DNA of 8,945 bases from an uncultured Thermomicrobiales bacterium (GTDB lineage Bacteria; Chloroflexota; Chloroflexia; Thermomicrobiales; UBA6265), in NCBI GenBank assembly GCA_902806395.1, contig CADCWH010000037.1, positions 1 through 8,945 on the forward strand, read 5' to 3'. The notes beneath the pieces are model-generated. The model was not told the origin of the DNA, made no database searches, and saw nothing but the letters and a program-made list of their open reading frames with translations. The position numbers and the translations under genes were made by a program. Shown piece after piece: positions 1 through 7,149 of this stretch (position 1 is its first letter; each line of letters begins with the position of its first letter).

Positions 1-92
1 ACAAGCCCCAAGACGAGCGGTAGTCCTGGTGATGTGCTGAAACGGAGGTCCCGCGCGGCGCTCCCGGTGTCGCGCGGAGCCGTCGCCGTGTC

Positions 93-437
93 GTGTGCCA
101 GCGCAGGGCGATCGCGTGGCTCTCGCTGGCTACGGTGCCGATCACGCTCGCTCAATGCATCGACTGGTCGGCCGGGGCGATCTCGGTCGCCGGGCTCCCG
201 ATCTCGCCGAGCGAGATCAAGCCATTTAGCCGGGTCGAGTGATTTGTCCCCGGGATCGCACGCACCGAAGCTTTCAACTGGCTCCTCTTGGCGATCGCGG
301 TCGGGGCGGCGCTAGGCGACGCGACCGGTATGGTCGGAATCGATGTCGTCAGTTCACGGGTTGGTCTCAAGGTGGCAGGCGGTACTGTCGACGTCGCCAG
401 TTTGGTGATCGGTGCCACCTCATTGCGGCCGCCGGAC
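93..437 (+). pseudogene. possible decayed small membrane protein (in-frame TGA)
   Basis: One reading frame starts at a GTG at 93 and runs through a hydrophobic stretch (IAWLSLATVPITLAQ, about 111-155). It meets TGA at 240-242 and continues in the same frame with a second hydrophobic stretch (FNWLLLAIAVGAALG, about 273-317) and then valine/glycine-rich sequence to about 437. Two membrane-like segments in one frame either side of a single stop suggest a small integral membrane protein broken by a nonsense mutation. Alternatively it is a 49-residue ORF followed by unrelated sequence. The frame stays open to TGA 660-662, but after 437 it loses hydrophobic character and reads as Arg/Pro-rich noise. 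I do not recognise a family and see no good ribosome binding site: a GGAG at 76-79 lies too far from the GTG. The antisense frame over this region looks like a shadow. Confidence 0.3.
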
Positions 438-720
438 GCCACCGCGGGACGAGAGGCTGGAGCGACCTGTCATCCCCAACCACCGGACCGGCGGATAACG
501 GGGCCACGCTCCGCCCTGGGGGTAGACTGGTCGCGGGCACAACGGTTGGTTGGCTACCCAGAGCCGTTAACGATCGACCACGCGATGACCCGACGTCGTT
601 GGGCCGATGTCATCAGGGATAGGGACGCTGCACTCGGCGGCCCTCTTGAGTCGGTGGACTGACTCAGGTCAGGCTCGTGGGGGCGTCACCGAGCGGCGGG
701 TGACCGGGAGTGGGGGCCAG
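438..720. other. non-coding stretch upstream of the MFS transporter gene
   Basis: No frame here shows a recognisable domain, membrane segment or good ribosome binding site. The region probably contains the promoter and leader of the following transporter gene. A TAGACT at about 523-528 is a possible -10 box, but I see no matching -35. An in-frame ATG at 607 would extend the transporter by 38 residues. That extension is polar, low in conserved character and has no Shine-Dalgarno sequence, so I treat it as leader. Confidence 0.35.
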
Positions 721-2007
721 GTGGTTGCCAGCGCAGAGACCATCGGGGGACCTGGCGCCCCTCGCCCCTCACCGACGGAGGCCGAACGCAGGCGCGGCAT
801 CATCGTCCTACTGGCGACGACCTTCCTGATGTACGCCGGCTTCTTCATGGTCATCCCGCTCCTATCGGTCCACTATGTGGACGGACTCGGGTGGTCGGCC
901 GCACTGGTTGGACTGGTGCTGGGGGTGCGGCAGGCGGTCCAGCAGGGTCTAGCGTTCGCGGGCGGGATCATTGCCGACCGGTTCGGGGCCAAGGCGCCAC
1001 TCGTGGCGGGGATGTTCGTCCGTGGTCTCGGGTTCGGTGGGATGGCATGGGCCGACTCGAGTCGGATGTTGTTCGCGACGGCCATCCTGGCGGCGCTGGG
1101 AGGAGCCCTGTTCGAGGCACCGCGCTCGGCGGCGATCGCCGCCCTGACGACCGAGGCGAACCGGTCTCGGGTTTATAGCCTGTCGGGCGTAATCGGCGGT
1201 CTCGGGCTGACCATTGGTCCATTGGTGGGCGCTTTTCTCCTCCGGTTCGATTTCTCGGTCGTCGCCCTCGTCTCAGGGGCGATCTACCTGCTGACCACGG
1301 TCGTTTCATGGGTCGGGATGCCGGCGGTGCGAGTGGCGAGCGGCGGGCCAGGACGCCTCACGGCCGGGCTCGGCATGGCCGTGAGGGACCGGACGTTCGT
1401 CACGTTCACCGTACTGGGGATGGGCGTCTGGTTCATGTGGGTCCAGCTGACGATCTCGCTGCCGCTGGCCGCAACGGCGATCGCGGGGACCAGCGACGCG
1501 GTGGCGTGGCTCTATGTCCTCAATGCCGTGCTAACCATCGTGCTGCAATACCCGCTGATCCGGTTGGCCGAGCGAAGGCTGCGGCCGATGCCGATCCTCA
1601 TGGCTGGCACGGCGCTGATGGCCGCCGGCCTGGCGACGGTCGGGGTGGCACCGGCGATCGGTCCCCTGCTCGGGGGAGTGGCGATCTTCTCGGCCGGGTC
1701 GGTCCTGGCCCAGCCGAGTCTCCAGACCGTCACGGCCAGCCTGGCTAACCCGGCTGCGCTTGGGGCGTTCTTCGGGGTGGGGATGTACGCGCTGGCCGTC
1801 GGGGGCGGGGTCGGCAACGTGTTGGGCGGTTACCTCTATGGTCTCGGCCAGCGGCTCGACCTACCCGCCTTGCCATGGTTGGTCTTCGCGGCCGTCGGCT
1901 TCGTCACCGCCGCCGGATTTTGGGCGCTCGATGCCGCCCGGCAGCGGGTGATCGTCTCGCCGGACCAGAACCCGGCCCTCGGTACACCGATCAGCCGCTC
2001 CCACTGA
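721..2007 (+). CDS. MFS transporter, MdtH-like (DHA1 drug/metabolite exporter)
   Basis: This is a complete 12-helix major facilitator superfamily protein of about 428 residues, predicted to be a proton-driven exporter in the cytoplasmic membrane; its substrate cannot be read from the sequence. The first helix starts about 26 residues in (GIIVLLATTFLMYAGFF). MFS motif A, GGIIADRFGAK, lies between helices 2 and 3. Preceding sequence VDGLGWSAALVGLVLG with RQAVQQGL, and later FEAPRSAAIAAL, closely resemble what I recall of Escherichia coli MdtH. Further hydrophobic segments run to the C-terminus, ending in a short polar tail. The GTG at 721 is preferred because GGGAG lies 10 nt upstream and it gives a normal N-terminal length. 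Alternatives are GTG 700 and ATG 607 (466 residues, no ribosome binding site). The gene stands alone and converges on rfbC with 38 bp between stops. Family assignment is firm, MdtH-type subfamily likely, drug export inferred. Confidence 0.9.
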   Translation: MVASAETIGGPGAPRPSPTEAERRRGIIVLLATTFLMYAGFFMVIPLLSVHYVDGLGWSAALVGLVLGVRQAVQQGLAFAGGIIADRFGAKAPLVAGMFVRGLGFGGMAWADSSRMLFATAILAALGGALFEAPRSAAIAALTTEANRSRVYSLSGVIGGLGLTIGPLVGAFLLRFDFSVVALVSGAIYLLTTVVSWVGMPAVRVASGGPGRLTAGLGMAVRDRTFVTFTVLGMGVWFMWVQLTISLPLAATAIAGTSDAVAWLYVLNAVLTIVLQYPLIRLAERRLRPMPILMAGTALMAAGLATVGVAPAIGPLLGGVAIFSAGSVLAQPSLQTVTASLANPAALGAFFGVGMYALAVGGGVGNVLGGYLYGLGQRLDLPALPWLVFAAVGFVTAAGFWALDAARQRVIVSPDQNPALGTPISRSH

Positions 2008-2045
2008 CCATGACCGGGAGCAGAGGGTCTGGCGGGCCATTGCGT

Positions 2046-2603
2046 TCAAAACGTGAAGGTGGGCATGCGATCCGACCCGATCTCGGAGAGGAGGGGGGCG
2101 GCGGCGTCCTTGTCCGAGAGGGTCGGGTTCACGACGGGCCAGTCGATGCCAATGGCCGGATCGTCCCAGCGCACGCTCCCTTCGGCCGCGCGGTCGTAAC
2201 GGTCGGTGCACTTGTAGGCGAACAGGGCGTGATCGCCGGTGACGACGAAGCCGTGGGCGAACCCTTCGGGCACCCAGAACTGGCGCCGGTTCTCGCCGGA
2301 CAGGGTCGCGCCGGTCCACCGGCCGAAGGTGGGCGAGCCACGCCGGATGTCGACCGCGACGTCGAACACCTCGCCGGAGACGACCCAGACGAGTTTGCCC
2401 TGGGGATGGGGTTCCTGGTAGTGGAGCCCACGCAGGACGCCGTGTGTGGAGGAGGAGAGGTTGTCTTGGACCCAGCGGCGAGGCAGGCCGGCGTCGGCGT
2501 AGGCATCCTCGCTCCAGGTCTCCAGGAACGAACCGCGTTCGTCGGCGAAGACGCGAGGTTCGAGGATTAGGACGCCGGGTAGGTCGGTCGTGATCACGTC
2601 CAC
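2046..2603 (-). CDS. rfbC: dTDP-4-dehydrorhamnose 3,5-epimerase
   Basis: RmlC/RfbC catalyses the third step of dTDP-L-rhamnose synthesis, double epimerisation of dTDP-4-keto-6-deoxyglucose at C3 and C5 in the cytosol. The 185-residue protein has the expected length and cupin fold signatures. ERGSF lies at 22-26. LRGLHYQ supplies Arg58 and the catalytic base His61. Lys70 follows in [16 protein letters not shown] is at 110-119, Tyr130 is the likely acid, and SDKD gives Asp166, the partner of His61. Spacing of His61, Tyr130 and Asp166 matches the family. It is the last gene of the operon and overlaps the end of rfbA: a GTG at 2603 gives a 10-nt overlap. A second GTG two codons later (2597) forms a GTGA stop/start overlap. 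I chose 2603 because it yields the usual short N-terminus ([11 protein letters not shown]); the ribosome binding site is weak, consistent with translational coupling. Confidence 0.95.
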   Translation of the reverse strand: MDVITTDLPGVLILEPRVFADERGSFLETWSEDAYADAGLPRRWVQDNLSSSTHGVLRGLHYQEPHPQGKLVWVVSGEVFDVAVDIRRGSPTFGRWTGATLSGENRRQFWVPEGFAHGFVVTGDHALFAYKCTDRYDRAAEGSVRWDDPAIGIDWPVVNPTLSDKDAAAPLLSEIGSDRMPTFTF

Positions 2604-3475
2604 TGGCTCGACCCATCGCGGATCACCGTCCGCAGGTAGTCACCGTAGCCGTTGCGCATCGGCTCGGCGAGGCGGGAGACGGCCTCGGCGTCGATGTAGC
2701 CCATCCGGAAGGCGATCTCTTCCGGGCTGGCGATCTTCAGGCCCTGGCGTTGCTCGATGATCTGGATGAACTGGGACGCCTGATGCAGGGCCTCGTGGGT
2801 ACCGGTGTCGAGCCAGGCAATGCCCCGGCCCAGGCGCTCGACGAAGAGCTCCCCCATCGCCAGGTAGGCGGCGTTGACGTCGGTGATCTCATACTCGCCC
2901 CGGGCCGAGGGGGCCAGGCTGGCGGCGATGTCCAGGACCCGATTGTCGTAGAAGTAGAGGCCGGTGATCGCGTAGGAGGACTTCGGCTCGACCGGCTTCT
3001 CCTCGATCCCGACGACCCGACCTCGCCGGTCGAACTCGACCACGCCGTAGCGCTCCGGATCCTCTACGTGGTACCCGAACACCGTCGCGCCCCGCTCACG
3101 CCCCGCGGCAGCCCGGACCGTCTCGGCGAAGCCATGGCCGTAGAAGATGTTGTCGCCGAGGACTAGGGCGACCGGGCTCGATCCGGTGAACTCCCTGCCG
3201 ATCACGAACGCCTGTGCCAGTCCGTTGGGTTCGTCCTGCGCGGCATAGGCAAAGCAAAGTCCCCAACGGGCTCCGTCACCGAGGAGGGACTGAAACCGGG
3301 GCAGATCTTCCGGGGTGGTGATCACCAGGATGTCCTGGATGCCGGCAAGCATCAGCGCCGAAAGCGAGTAGTAGATCATTGGCTTGTCGTAGATGGGCAG
3401 GAGCTGCTTGCTGACGACGTGGGTCAGGGGGTAGAGACGGGTCCCGGAGCCCCCGGCGAGGATGATCCCCCTCAT
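2594..3475 (-). CDS. rfbA: glucose-1-phosphate thymidylyltransferase
   Basis: RmlA/RfbA joins dTTP and glucose-1-phosphate into dTDP-glucose, the committed first step of the rhamnose pathway and usually feedback-inhibited by dTDP-L-rhamnose. The 293-residue protein has the normal length of the short bacterial form. The nucleotide-binding signature [13 protein letters not shown] lies at 6-18, followed by [12 protein letters not shown] (22-33). Metal-binding Asp108 sits in LGDNIFYG and Asp223 in WLDTGT. EEKP is at 158-161 and GEYEITDVN, which contacts the sugar, at 193-201. No key residue is missing. The ATG at 3475 overlaps the rfbB stop as ATGA (4 nt), and AGAGGGG lies just upstream inside rfbB, so translation is probably coupled. 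Its 3' end overlaps the rfbC start by 10 nt. Confidence 0.97.
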   Translation of the reverse strand: MRGIILAGGSGTRLYPLTHVVSKQLLPIYDKPMIYYSLSALMLAGIQDILVITTPEDLPRFQSLLGDGARWGLCFAYAAQDEPNGLAQAFVIGREFTGSSPVALVLGDNIFYGHGFAETVRAAAGRERGATVFGYHVEDPERYGVVEFDRRGRVVGIEEKPVEPKSSYAITGLYFYDNRVLDIAASLAPSARGEYEITDVNAAYLAMGELFVERLGRGIAWLDTGTHEALHQASQFIQIIEQRQGLKIASPEEIAFRMGYIDAEAVSRLAEPMRNGYGDYLRTVIRDGSSQWT

Positions 3476-4563
3476 CGGGCCCCTCTCGTGGCCGTCCGCG
3501 CCCCGAGGCCGATCCTTTCCCCGAGAGCCGCCGAGTTGGGCCAGTCAGGATGCTCCAAGTACCACGCCACGGTCTTGCGCAGACCGGTCTCGAATGTCTC
3601 ACGGGGTCGCCAGTCGAGGTCTCGGGCCGCCTTGGACGCATCGATGGCGTACCGGGTATCGTGGCCAGGTCGGTCGGCGACGAAGGCGATCTGGTCGGCG
3701 TACGACCCGCCACCGCGAGGCGACAGCTCGTCGAGCAGGGCGCAGATCGTCCGGACCGTGTCGAGGTTGGTGCGCTCGTTGTGGCCGCCGATCGCGTAGG
3801 TCTCCCCGGGAACCCCGGCGGTGAGGGCCTGCCACAGGGCACGGGCGTGATCCTCGACGAAGAGCCAGTCCCGTACTTGGCTGCCGTCGCCGTAGATCGG
3901 GAGGTCGCGCCCGCCAAGTGCCGCCCGGATCACGAGGGGTATCAGCTTCTCGGGAAACTGGTAAGGACCATAGTTGTTCGAGCAGTTGGTCGTCATCGCC
4001 GGGAGCCCATAGGTGTGATGCCAGGCCGCGACGAGGTGGTCGGCGGCAGCCTTACTGGCGGCGTAGGGCGAGCGGGGTCGCGCGGGACTGGTCTCCGTGA
4101 ACATTCCGGTCGGGCCGAGGGAGCCGTAGACCTCGTCGGTCGAGACGTGGACGAAGCGAAAGTCCTCCCGCTCGCCTTCCGGCAGCCCGCGCCAATGGAG
4201 GAGCGCGGTCTCCAGCAGAGCGAATGTGCCCATGACGTTGGTTTCGAGGAAGGTGGCGGGGGTGTCGATGGAACGGTCGACGTGCGACTCCGCCGCGAGG
4301 TGGATCACGGCGTCGGGTCGGAACCGGCCGAATGCCTCCGCCAGGGCCACGCCGTCGCGGATATCGACATGGGCAAAGCCGTACCGGCCGGCGAATCGCG
4401 GGTCGCCAGCGCATTCTTCGACGGTTGAGAGATCGCCGGCGTAGGTCAGAGCGTCGAGGTTGAGGACATCCACTCCGGTCTCTCGCAAGAGGAAGCGGAT
4501 GACGGCCGAGCCGATGAATCCCGCGCCACCGGTGACCAGGACGCGCGACGGGTGCGGGGGCAT
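3472..4563 (-). CDS. rfbB: dTDP-glucose 4,6-dehydratase
   Basis: RmlB/RfbB is an extended short-chain dehydrogenase that uses bound NAD+ to convert dTDP-glucose to dTDP-4-keto-6-deoxyglucose, the second pathway step. The 363-residue protein begins with the Rossmann glycine motif TGGAGFIG at 11-18. Further family motifs are LDALTYAGD (37-44), [12 protein letters not shown] (88-99), the active-site STDEVYG with Thr142, Asp143 and Glu144, and YAASK with Tyr167 and Lys171. [17 protein letters not shown] (193-209) and [15 protein letters not shown] (226-240) are also diagnostic. The extra Arg/Ala-rich C-terminal tail of about 15 residues is unremarkable. The ATG at 4563 is supported by GAGGAG 8 nt upstream (4572-4577 on the complement). 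It follows rfbD by 60 bp and overlaps rfbA by 4 nt. Confidence 0.97.
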   Translation of the reverse strand: MPPHPSRVLVTGGAGFIGSAVIRFLLRETGVDVLNLDALTYAGDLSTVEECAGDPRFAGRYGFAHVDIRDGVALAEAFGRFRPDAVIHLAAESHVDRSIDTPATFLETNVMGTFALLETALLHWRGLPEGEREDFRFVHVSTDEVYGSLGPTGMFTETSPARPRSPYAASKAAADHLVAAWHHTYGLPAMTTNCSNNYGPYQFPEKLIPLVIRAALGGRDLPIYGDGSQVRDWLFVEDHARALWQALTAGVPGETYAIGGHNERTNLDTVRTICALLDELSPRGGGSYADQIAFVADRPGHDTRYAIDASKAARDLDWRPRETFETGLRKTVAWYLEHPDWPNSAALGERIGLGARTATRGAR

Positions 4564-4623
4564 GGGCGGGGCTCCTCGGTGGGCCGGCGCGGGGCCAGAA
4601 TTCTCGGGAGTCGTCAGGACCGG

Positions 4624-5565
4624 TCAGGGGATGGACGCGGCGAGGTCCGGCACCGCGTCGCGTACCGCGTCTCCCCAGTATGGTAGCCGAATTTTCAGTT
4701 CTTCGGCCCGGAAGTTCGCCAGGCGACTGTCGGCCGGCCGGGCTGCCGGGACCGGATGGGCGAGTGCGAACTCGCGCGCGGTCGTCGGTCGAATGCGTTC
4801 CGGGTCGAGCCCGGCCGCTTTCGTCACCGCCCGGGCGAGTTCATGGCGGCTGGCCTCACCCGCACCGGCGAGGTGGAAGACCCCGGCCCCCCGTCGGACC
4901 AGGAGGGTGACCAGGGAGGTCGCGAGGTCGCCGGCATGGGTCGGATTGCCGACCTCGTCGGTGACGACGGCCATCGTCTCATTCCTCGCCAGCACGGAGA
5001 GGACGGTACGCGGGAAGTGCTTGCCCGGCCCTCCCCACACCCAGGCGGTCCGTGCCACCGCGAAGTCAGGACTGGACGCGAGGATTGCCCGTTCCCCTGC
5101 CAGTTTGCTGGCGCCGTACACGGAGATCGGGCGAGGGACGGCGTTTTCGGCGTACGGCGCCCCTCCGTCACCGGAGAAGACGAAGTCGGTGCCGATCCCG
5201 AGCAGGTAGATGCCCCTCTCGGCACACGCCGCTGCGACGTTTGCCGAACCGGCGGCGTTGACGGCGTGGGCTCGTTCGGGGTCGCGCTCGCAGCCGTCCA
5301 CATCGGTGTAGGCAGCAGCGTGGATCACGGCGTCTGGGGAGGAGGTGGTGATGGCCTCGCGCAAGGTGTCGCCGTCCCGGATATCGAGGACCTGCTCGAT
5401 TCCCGGGGCAGGACCGGTGCCGATCGCGATCGGCATCGCCCCGCGCCGCCGCAACTCCGCCACCAGGAAAGCACCGACCTGACCACCTGCGCCGGTAACC
5501 ATCACCCTCGCACCGGTCAGTTCGTTGGTGGAAGTGTCGGACCTGGCGGGCAAGGGGACGGGCAT
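4624..5565 (-). CDS. rfbD: dTDP-4-dehydrorhamnose reductase
   Basis: RmlD/RfbD reduces dTDP-4-keto-L-rhamnose to dTDP-L-rhamnose with NAD(P)H, the last step of the pathway. The 313-residue protein has the glycine motif TGAGGQVG at 24-31, AAYTDVDGCE at 84-93, TDFVFSG with catalytic Thr126, YGASK with Tyr150 and Lys154, and RTAWVWG at 172-178. The substrate-binding DEVGNPTHAGDLA follows at 203-215, and a terminal RPADSRL motif at 276-282. All are typical of the RmlD substrate-binding family. The frame stays open upstream to 5763, but the ATG at 5565 is chosen because GGAG sits 7 nt before it and the upstream extension is Arg/Pro-rich without conservation. This start leaves about 19 residues before the Rossmann fold, slightly long for the family. 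It is the first gene of the operon and diverges from ugd. Confidence 0.95.
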   Translation of the reverse strand: MPVPLPARSDTSTNELTGARVMVTGAGGQVGAFLVAELRRRGAMPIAIGTGPAPGIEQVLDIRDGDTLREAITTSSPDAVIHAAAYTDVDGCERDPERAHAVNAAGSANVAAACAERGIYLLGIGTDFVFSGDGGAPYAENAVPRPISVYGASKLAGERAILASSPDFAVARTAWVWGGPGKHFPRTVLSVLARNETMAVVTDEVGNPTHAGDLATSLVTLLVRRGAGVFHLAGAGEASRHELARAVTKAAGLDPERIRPTTAREFALAHPVPAARPADSRLANFRAEELKIRLPYWGDAVRDAVPDLAASIP

Positions 5566-5575
5566 GAAGACACTC

Positions 5576-5589
5576 CGATCGATGGATCG
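5576..5589 (-). promoter_or_regulatory. small hairpin abutting the rfbD ribosome binding site
   Basis: On the minus strand CGATC, a four-base loop CATC, and GATCG form a perfect 5-bp stem. The last G of the stem is the first G of the GGAG Shine-Dalgarno of rfbD (5573-5576). The stem is short and may be chance, but its position could modestly affect initiation at rfbD. Confidence 0.2.
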
Positions 5590-5753
5590 CGCTCGGCCAG
5601 GGGCCGGCGGGGCAACGCGACGCCCCGGCATGGTATACCCGCAGCGGTGCATCAGGACCAGGCCGCGAGGCGGGAAAGAGTCCGTTCGAGATGGGTACGG
5701 GCCGACACTCGGACCGGGCTCCGGGCCGTCACCGGCAGGCCAGCAGTCGTCAG

Positions 5754-5759
5754 AGAGGA
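5754..5759 (+). promoter_or_regulatory. ribosome binding site of ugd
   Basis: AGAGGA lies 6 nt before the ATG at 5766. It decides the start of ugd, since the open frame extends upstream to 5691 with Arg-rich, unconserved sequence. Confidence 0.7.
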
Positions 5760-5765
5760 CCAAGG

Positions 5766-7133
5766 ATGAACGTCACGATCTTCGGCACCGGGTATGTGGG
5801 CCTCGTCACCGGGGCGTGCCTGGCGGACGGCGGCCACGAGGTCGTCTGCGTGGATGTGGACGAAACCAAAGTAGCGATGCTGCGGCGCGGCGAGGTGCCG
5901 ATCTTCGAGCCGGGCCTGAACGAGGTCGTCGCCCGCAATGTCCGGGCCGGGCGCCTCGCCTTTACCACCGACGCCCAACGTGGCGTGGACCACGGCCTGT
6001 TCCAATTCATCGCCGTCGGGACCCCTCCCGGTCCGGACGGCGCCTCCGACCTACGATACGTCTACCAAGTGGCTCGTACCATCGGCGACGGGATGGACGG
6101 CCACCGGGTGATCGTCACGAAGTCGACCGTCCCGGTCGGCACGACGGACCGCATCCGGGCCCTGGTCGCCGAGCGACTGGCGGCACGCGGGATCGATGTC
6201 CCGTTCCAGACGGTCTCCAATCCCGAGTTCCTGAAGGAGGGGGCGGCGGTCGAGGATTTCATGCGGCCGGACCGCATCGTGGTCGGCTGCGAGGGCCGAG
6301 ATGAACTGGAACTGTTACGGGAGCTCTATGCCCCGTTCAATCGAAACCACAACCGCCTGGTGGCGATGGGGGTCCGGTCGGCCGAGTTGACCAAGTACGC
6401 CGCCAACGCGATGCTGGCGACCCGGATCTCGTTCATGAACGAGATCGCCAACATCGCCGAGCGGGTCGGAGCGGACATCGAGCAGGTCCGGATCGGCGTC
6501 GGCTCCGACCCGAGGATTGGCTACGACTTCATCTATGCCGGTTGCGGATATGGCGGGTCCTGCTTCCCGAAAGACGTCCAGTCGCTGGAGCGGACCGCCG
6601 CCGGGCACGGCTACGACGCCAACCTGTTGCGGGCGGTGGAATCGGTCAATGGGCGGCAAAAGCGGCTGCTGTTCGACAAGATCGCGGCCCACTACGGTGG
6701 TGAACTCGCGGGCAAGACGTTGGCAATCTGGGGCCTGGCATTCAAACCCAACACCGACGACATGCGGGAGGCCCCTAGCCGGGCCCTGATCGAGGCGCTG
6801 TGGGAGGCGGGTGCCGGCGTGCGGGCTTTCGACCCGGTGGCCCGGGACGAAGCCCGACGCATCTGGGGGGACCGGTCAGATCTGACCCTCTGCGATGCGG
6901 CCGAGGATGCCGTGGAAGGGGCGGATGCCCTGGTGATCGTCACGGAGTGGCGGATGTTCCGGTCGCCGGACTTCGCCATGCTGCGTCGGGGGCTGCGGGA
7001 GCCAGTGATATTCGATGGCCGCAACATCTATGACCCGGCACGGATCACCGCCGAGGGTTTCACCTACTACGGGATCGGGCGGGGCGATCCCCTGCCATCG
7101 ATGGCGGAGGCGGTGGTCGCCCGGACCGGTTGA
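5766..7133 (+). CDS. ugd: UDP-glucose 6-dehydrogenase
   Basis: This enzyme oxidises UDP-glucose twice with NAD+ to UDP-glucuronate, a precursor for acidic exopolysaccharide, capsule or modified lipids. The 455-residue protein has all three domains of the family. The N-terminal Rossmann domain has GTGYVG at 7-12 and the acidic NAD-ribose contact Asp30. TKSTVPVGT lies at 118-126 and NPEFLKEG, with active-site Glu154 and Glu158, at 152-159. The central helical domain holds Lys210 and Asn214 (KYAANAMLA). The nucleophile Cys266 lies in [12 protein letters not shown], with Asp270. The C-terminal UDP-binding domain has [17 protein letters not shown] at 322-338 and DGRNIYD near 417-423. Length and residues are complete. 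The ATG at 5766 is fixed by its ribosome binding site and by the glycine motif beginning 7 residues in. It diverges from the rfb operon and converges on the M50 gene 16 bp away. Confidence 0.97.
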   Translation: MNVTIFGTGYVGLVTGACLADGGHEVVCVDVDETKVAMLRRGEVPIFEPGLNEVVARNVRAGRLAFTTDAQRGVDHGLFQFIAVGTPPGPDGASDLRYVYQVARTIGDGMDGHRVIVTKSTVPVGTTDRIRALVAERLAARGIDVPFQTVSNPEFLKEGAAVEDFMRPDRIVVGCEGRDELELLRELYAPFNRNHNRLVAMGVRSAELTKYAANAMLATRISFMNEIANIAERVGADIEQVRIGVGSDPRIGYDFIYAGCGYGGSCFPKDVQSLERTAAGHGYDANLLRAVESVNGRQKRLLFDKIAAHYGGELAGKTLAIWGLAFKPNTDDMREAPSRALIEALWEAGAGVRAFDPVARDEARRIWGDRSDLTLCDAAEDAVEGADALVIVTEWRMFRSPDFAMLRRGLREPVIFDGRNIYDPARITAEGFTYYGIGRGDPLPSMAEAVVARTG

Positions 7134-7149
7134 GGAGTTGGCAACACGG

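Larger units (their letters stand above)
5566..5765. promoter_or_regulatory. divergent rfbD / ugd promoter region
   Basis: This 200-bp gap separates rfbD (leftward) from ugd (rightward), so both promoters should lie here. GGTATACC at 5632-5639 is a perfect palindrome and reads TATACC on both strands, a 4-of-6 match to a sigma70-type -10. On the minus strand a weak -35 candidate, TGGTCC, lies 17 nt upstream (5655-5660); on the plus strand no good -35 is seen. Leaders would be about 60 nt for rfbD and 120 nt for ugd. An inverted repeat CGGGGC/GCCCCG with an 8-nt loop (5608-5627) lies next to the presumed rfbD start site. Promoter placement is inference; the palindrome and repeat are seen directly. 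Confidence 0.4.

Noticed and set aside
152..442. 96-codon - strand frame over the possible pseudogene
   Set aside because: No ribosome binding site or motif; its Pro/Ser/Thr/Ala composition is the complement of the hydrophobic + frame.
721..2007. MFS gene as a dedicated polysaccharide flippase for the rfb cluster
   Set aside because: Its motifs fit an MdtH-like drug/metabolite exporter, not a Wzx/MATE-type flippase, and it is on the opposite strand in its own unit.
1875..2570. 231-codon + strand frame opposite rfbC
   Set aside because: Antisense shadow; overlaps the genuine C-terminus of the MFS protein in another frame.
1861..2616. 251-codon open frame on the - strand across rfbC and the end of the MFS gene
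   Set aside because: Arg/Pro-rich translation typical of a wrong frame in GC-rich DNA; rfbC in the neighbouring frame has all catalytic residues.
3550..4428. 292-codon open frame on the + strand opposite rfbB
   Set aside because: Antisense shadow of rfbB; no ribosome binding site and no family signature.
5566..5763. N-terminal extension of rfbD by 66 residues
   Set aside because: The extension is Arg/Pro-rich, would run across the divergent promoter region up to the ugd start, and the ATG at 5565 has a good Shine-Dalgarno.
4756..5769. 337-codon open frame on the + strand opposite rfbD
   Set aside because: It is antisense to an enzyme with all family motifs; the long open frame follows from GC-rich third positions, and its protein is Gly/Arg-rich with no recognisable motif.
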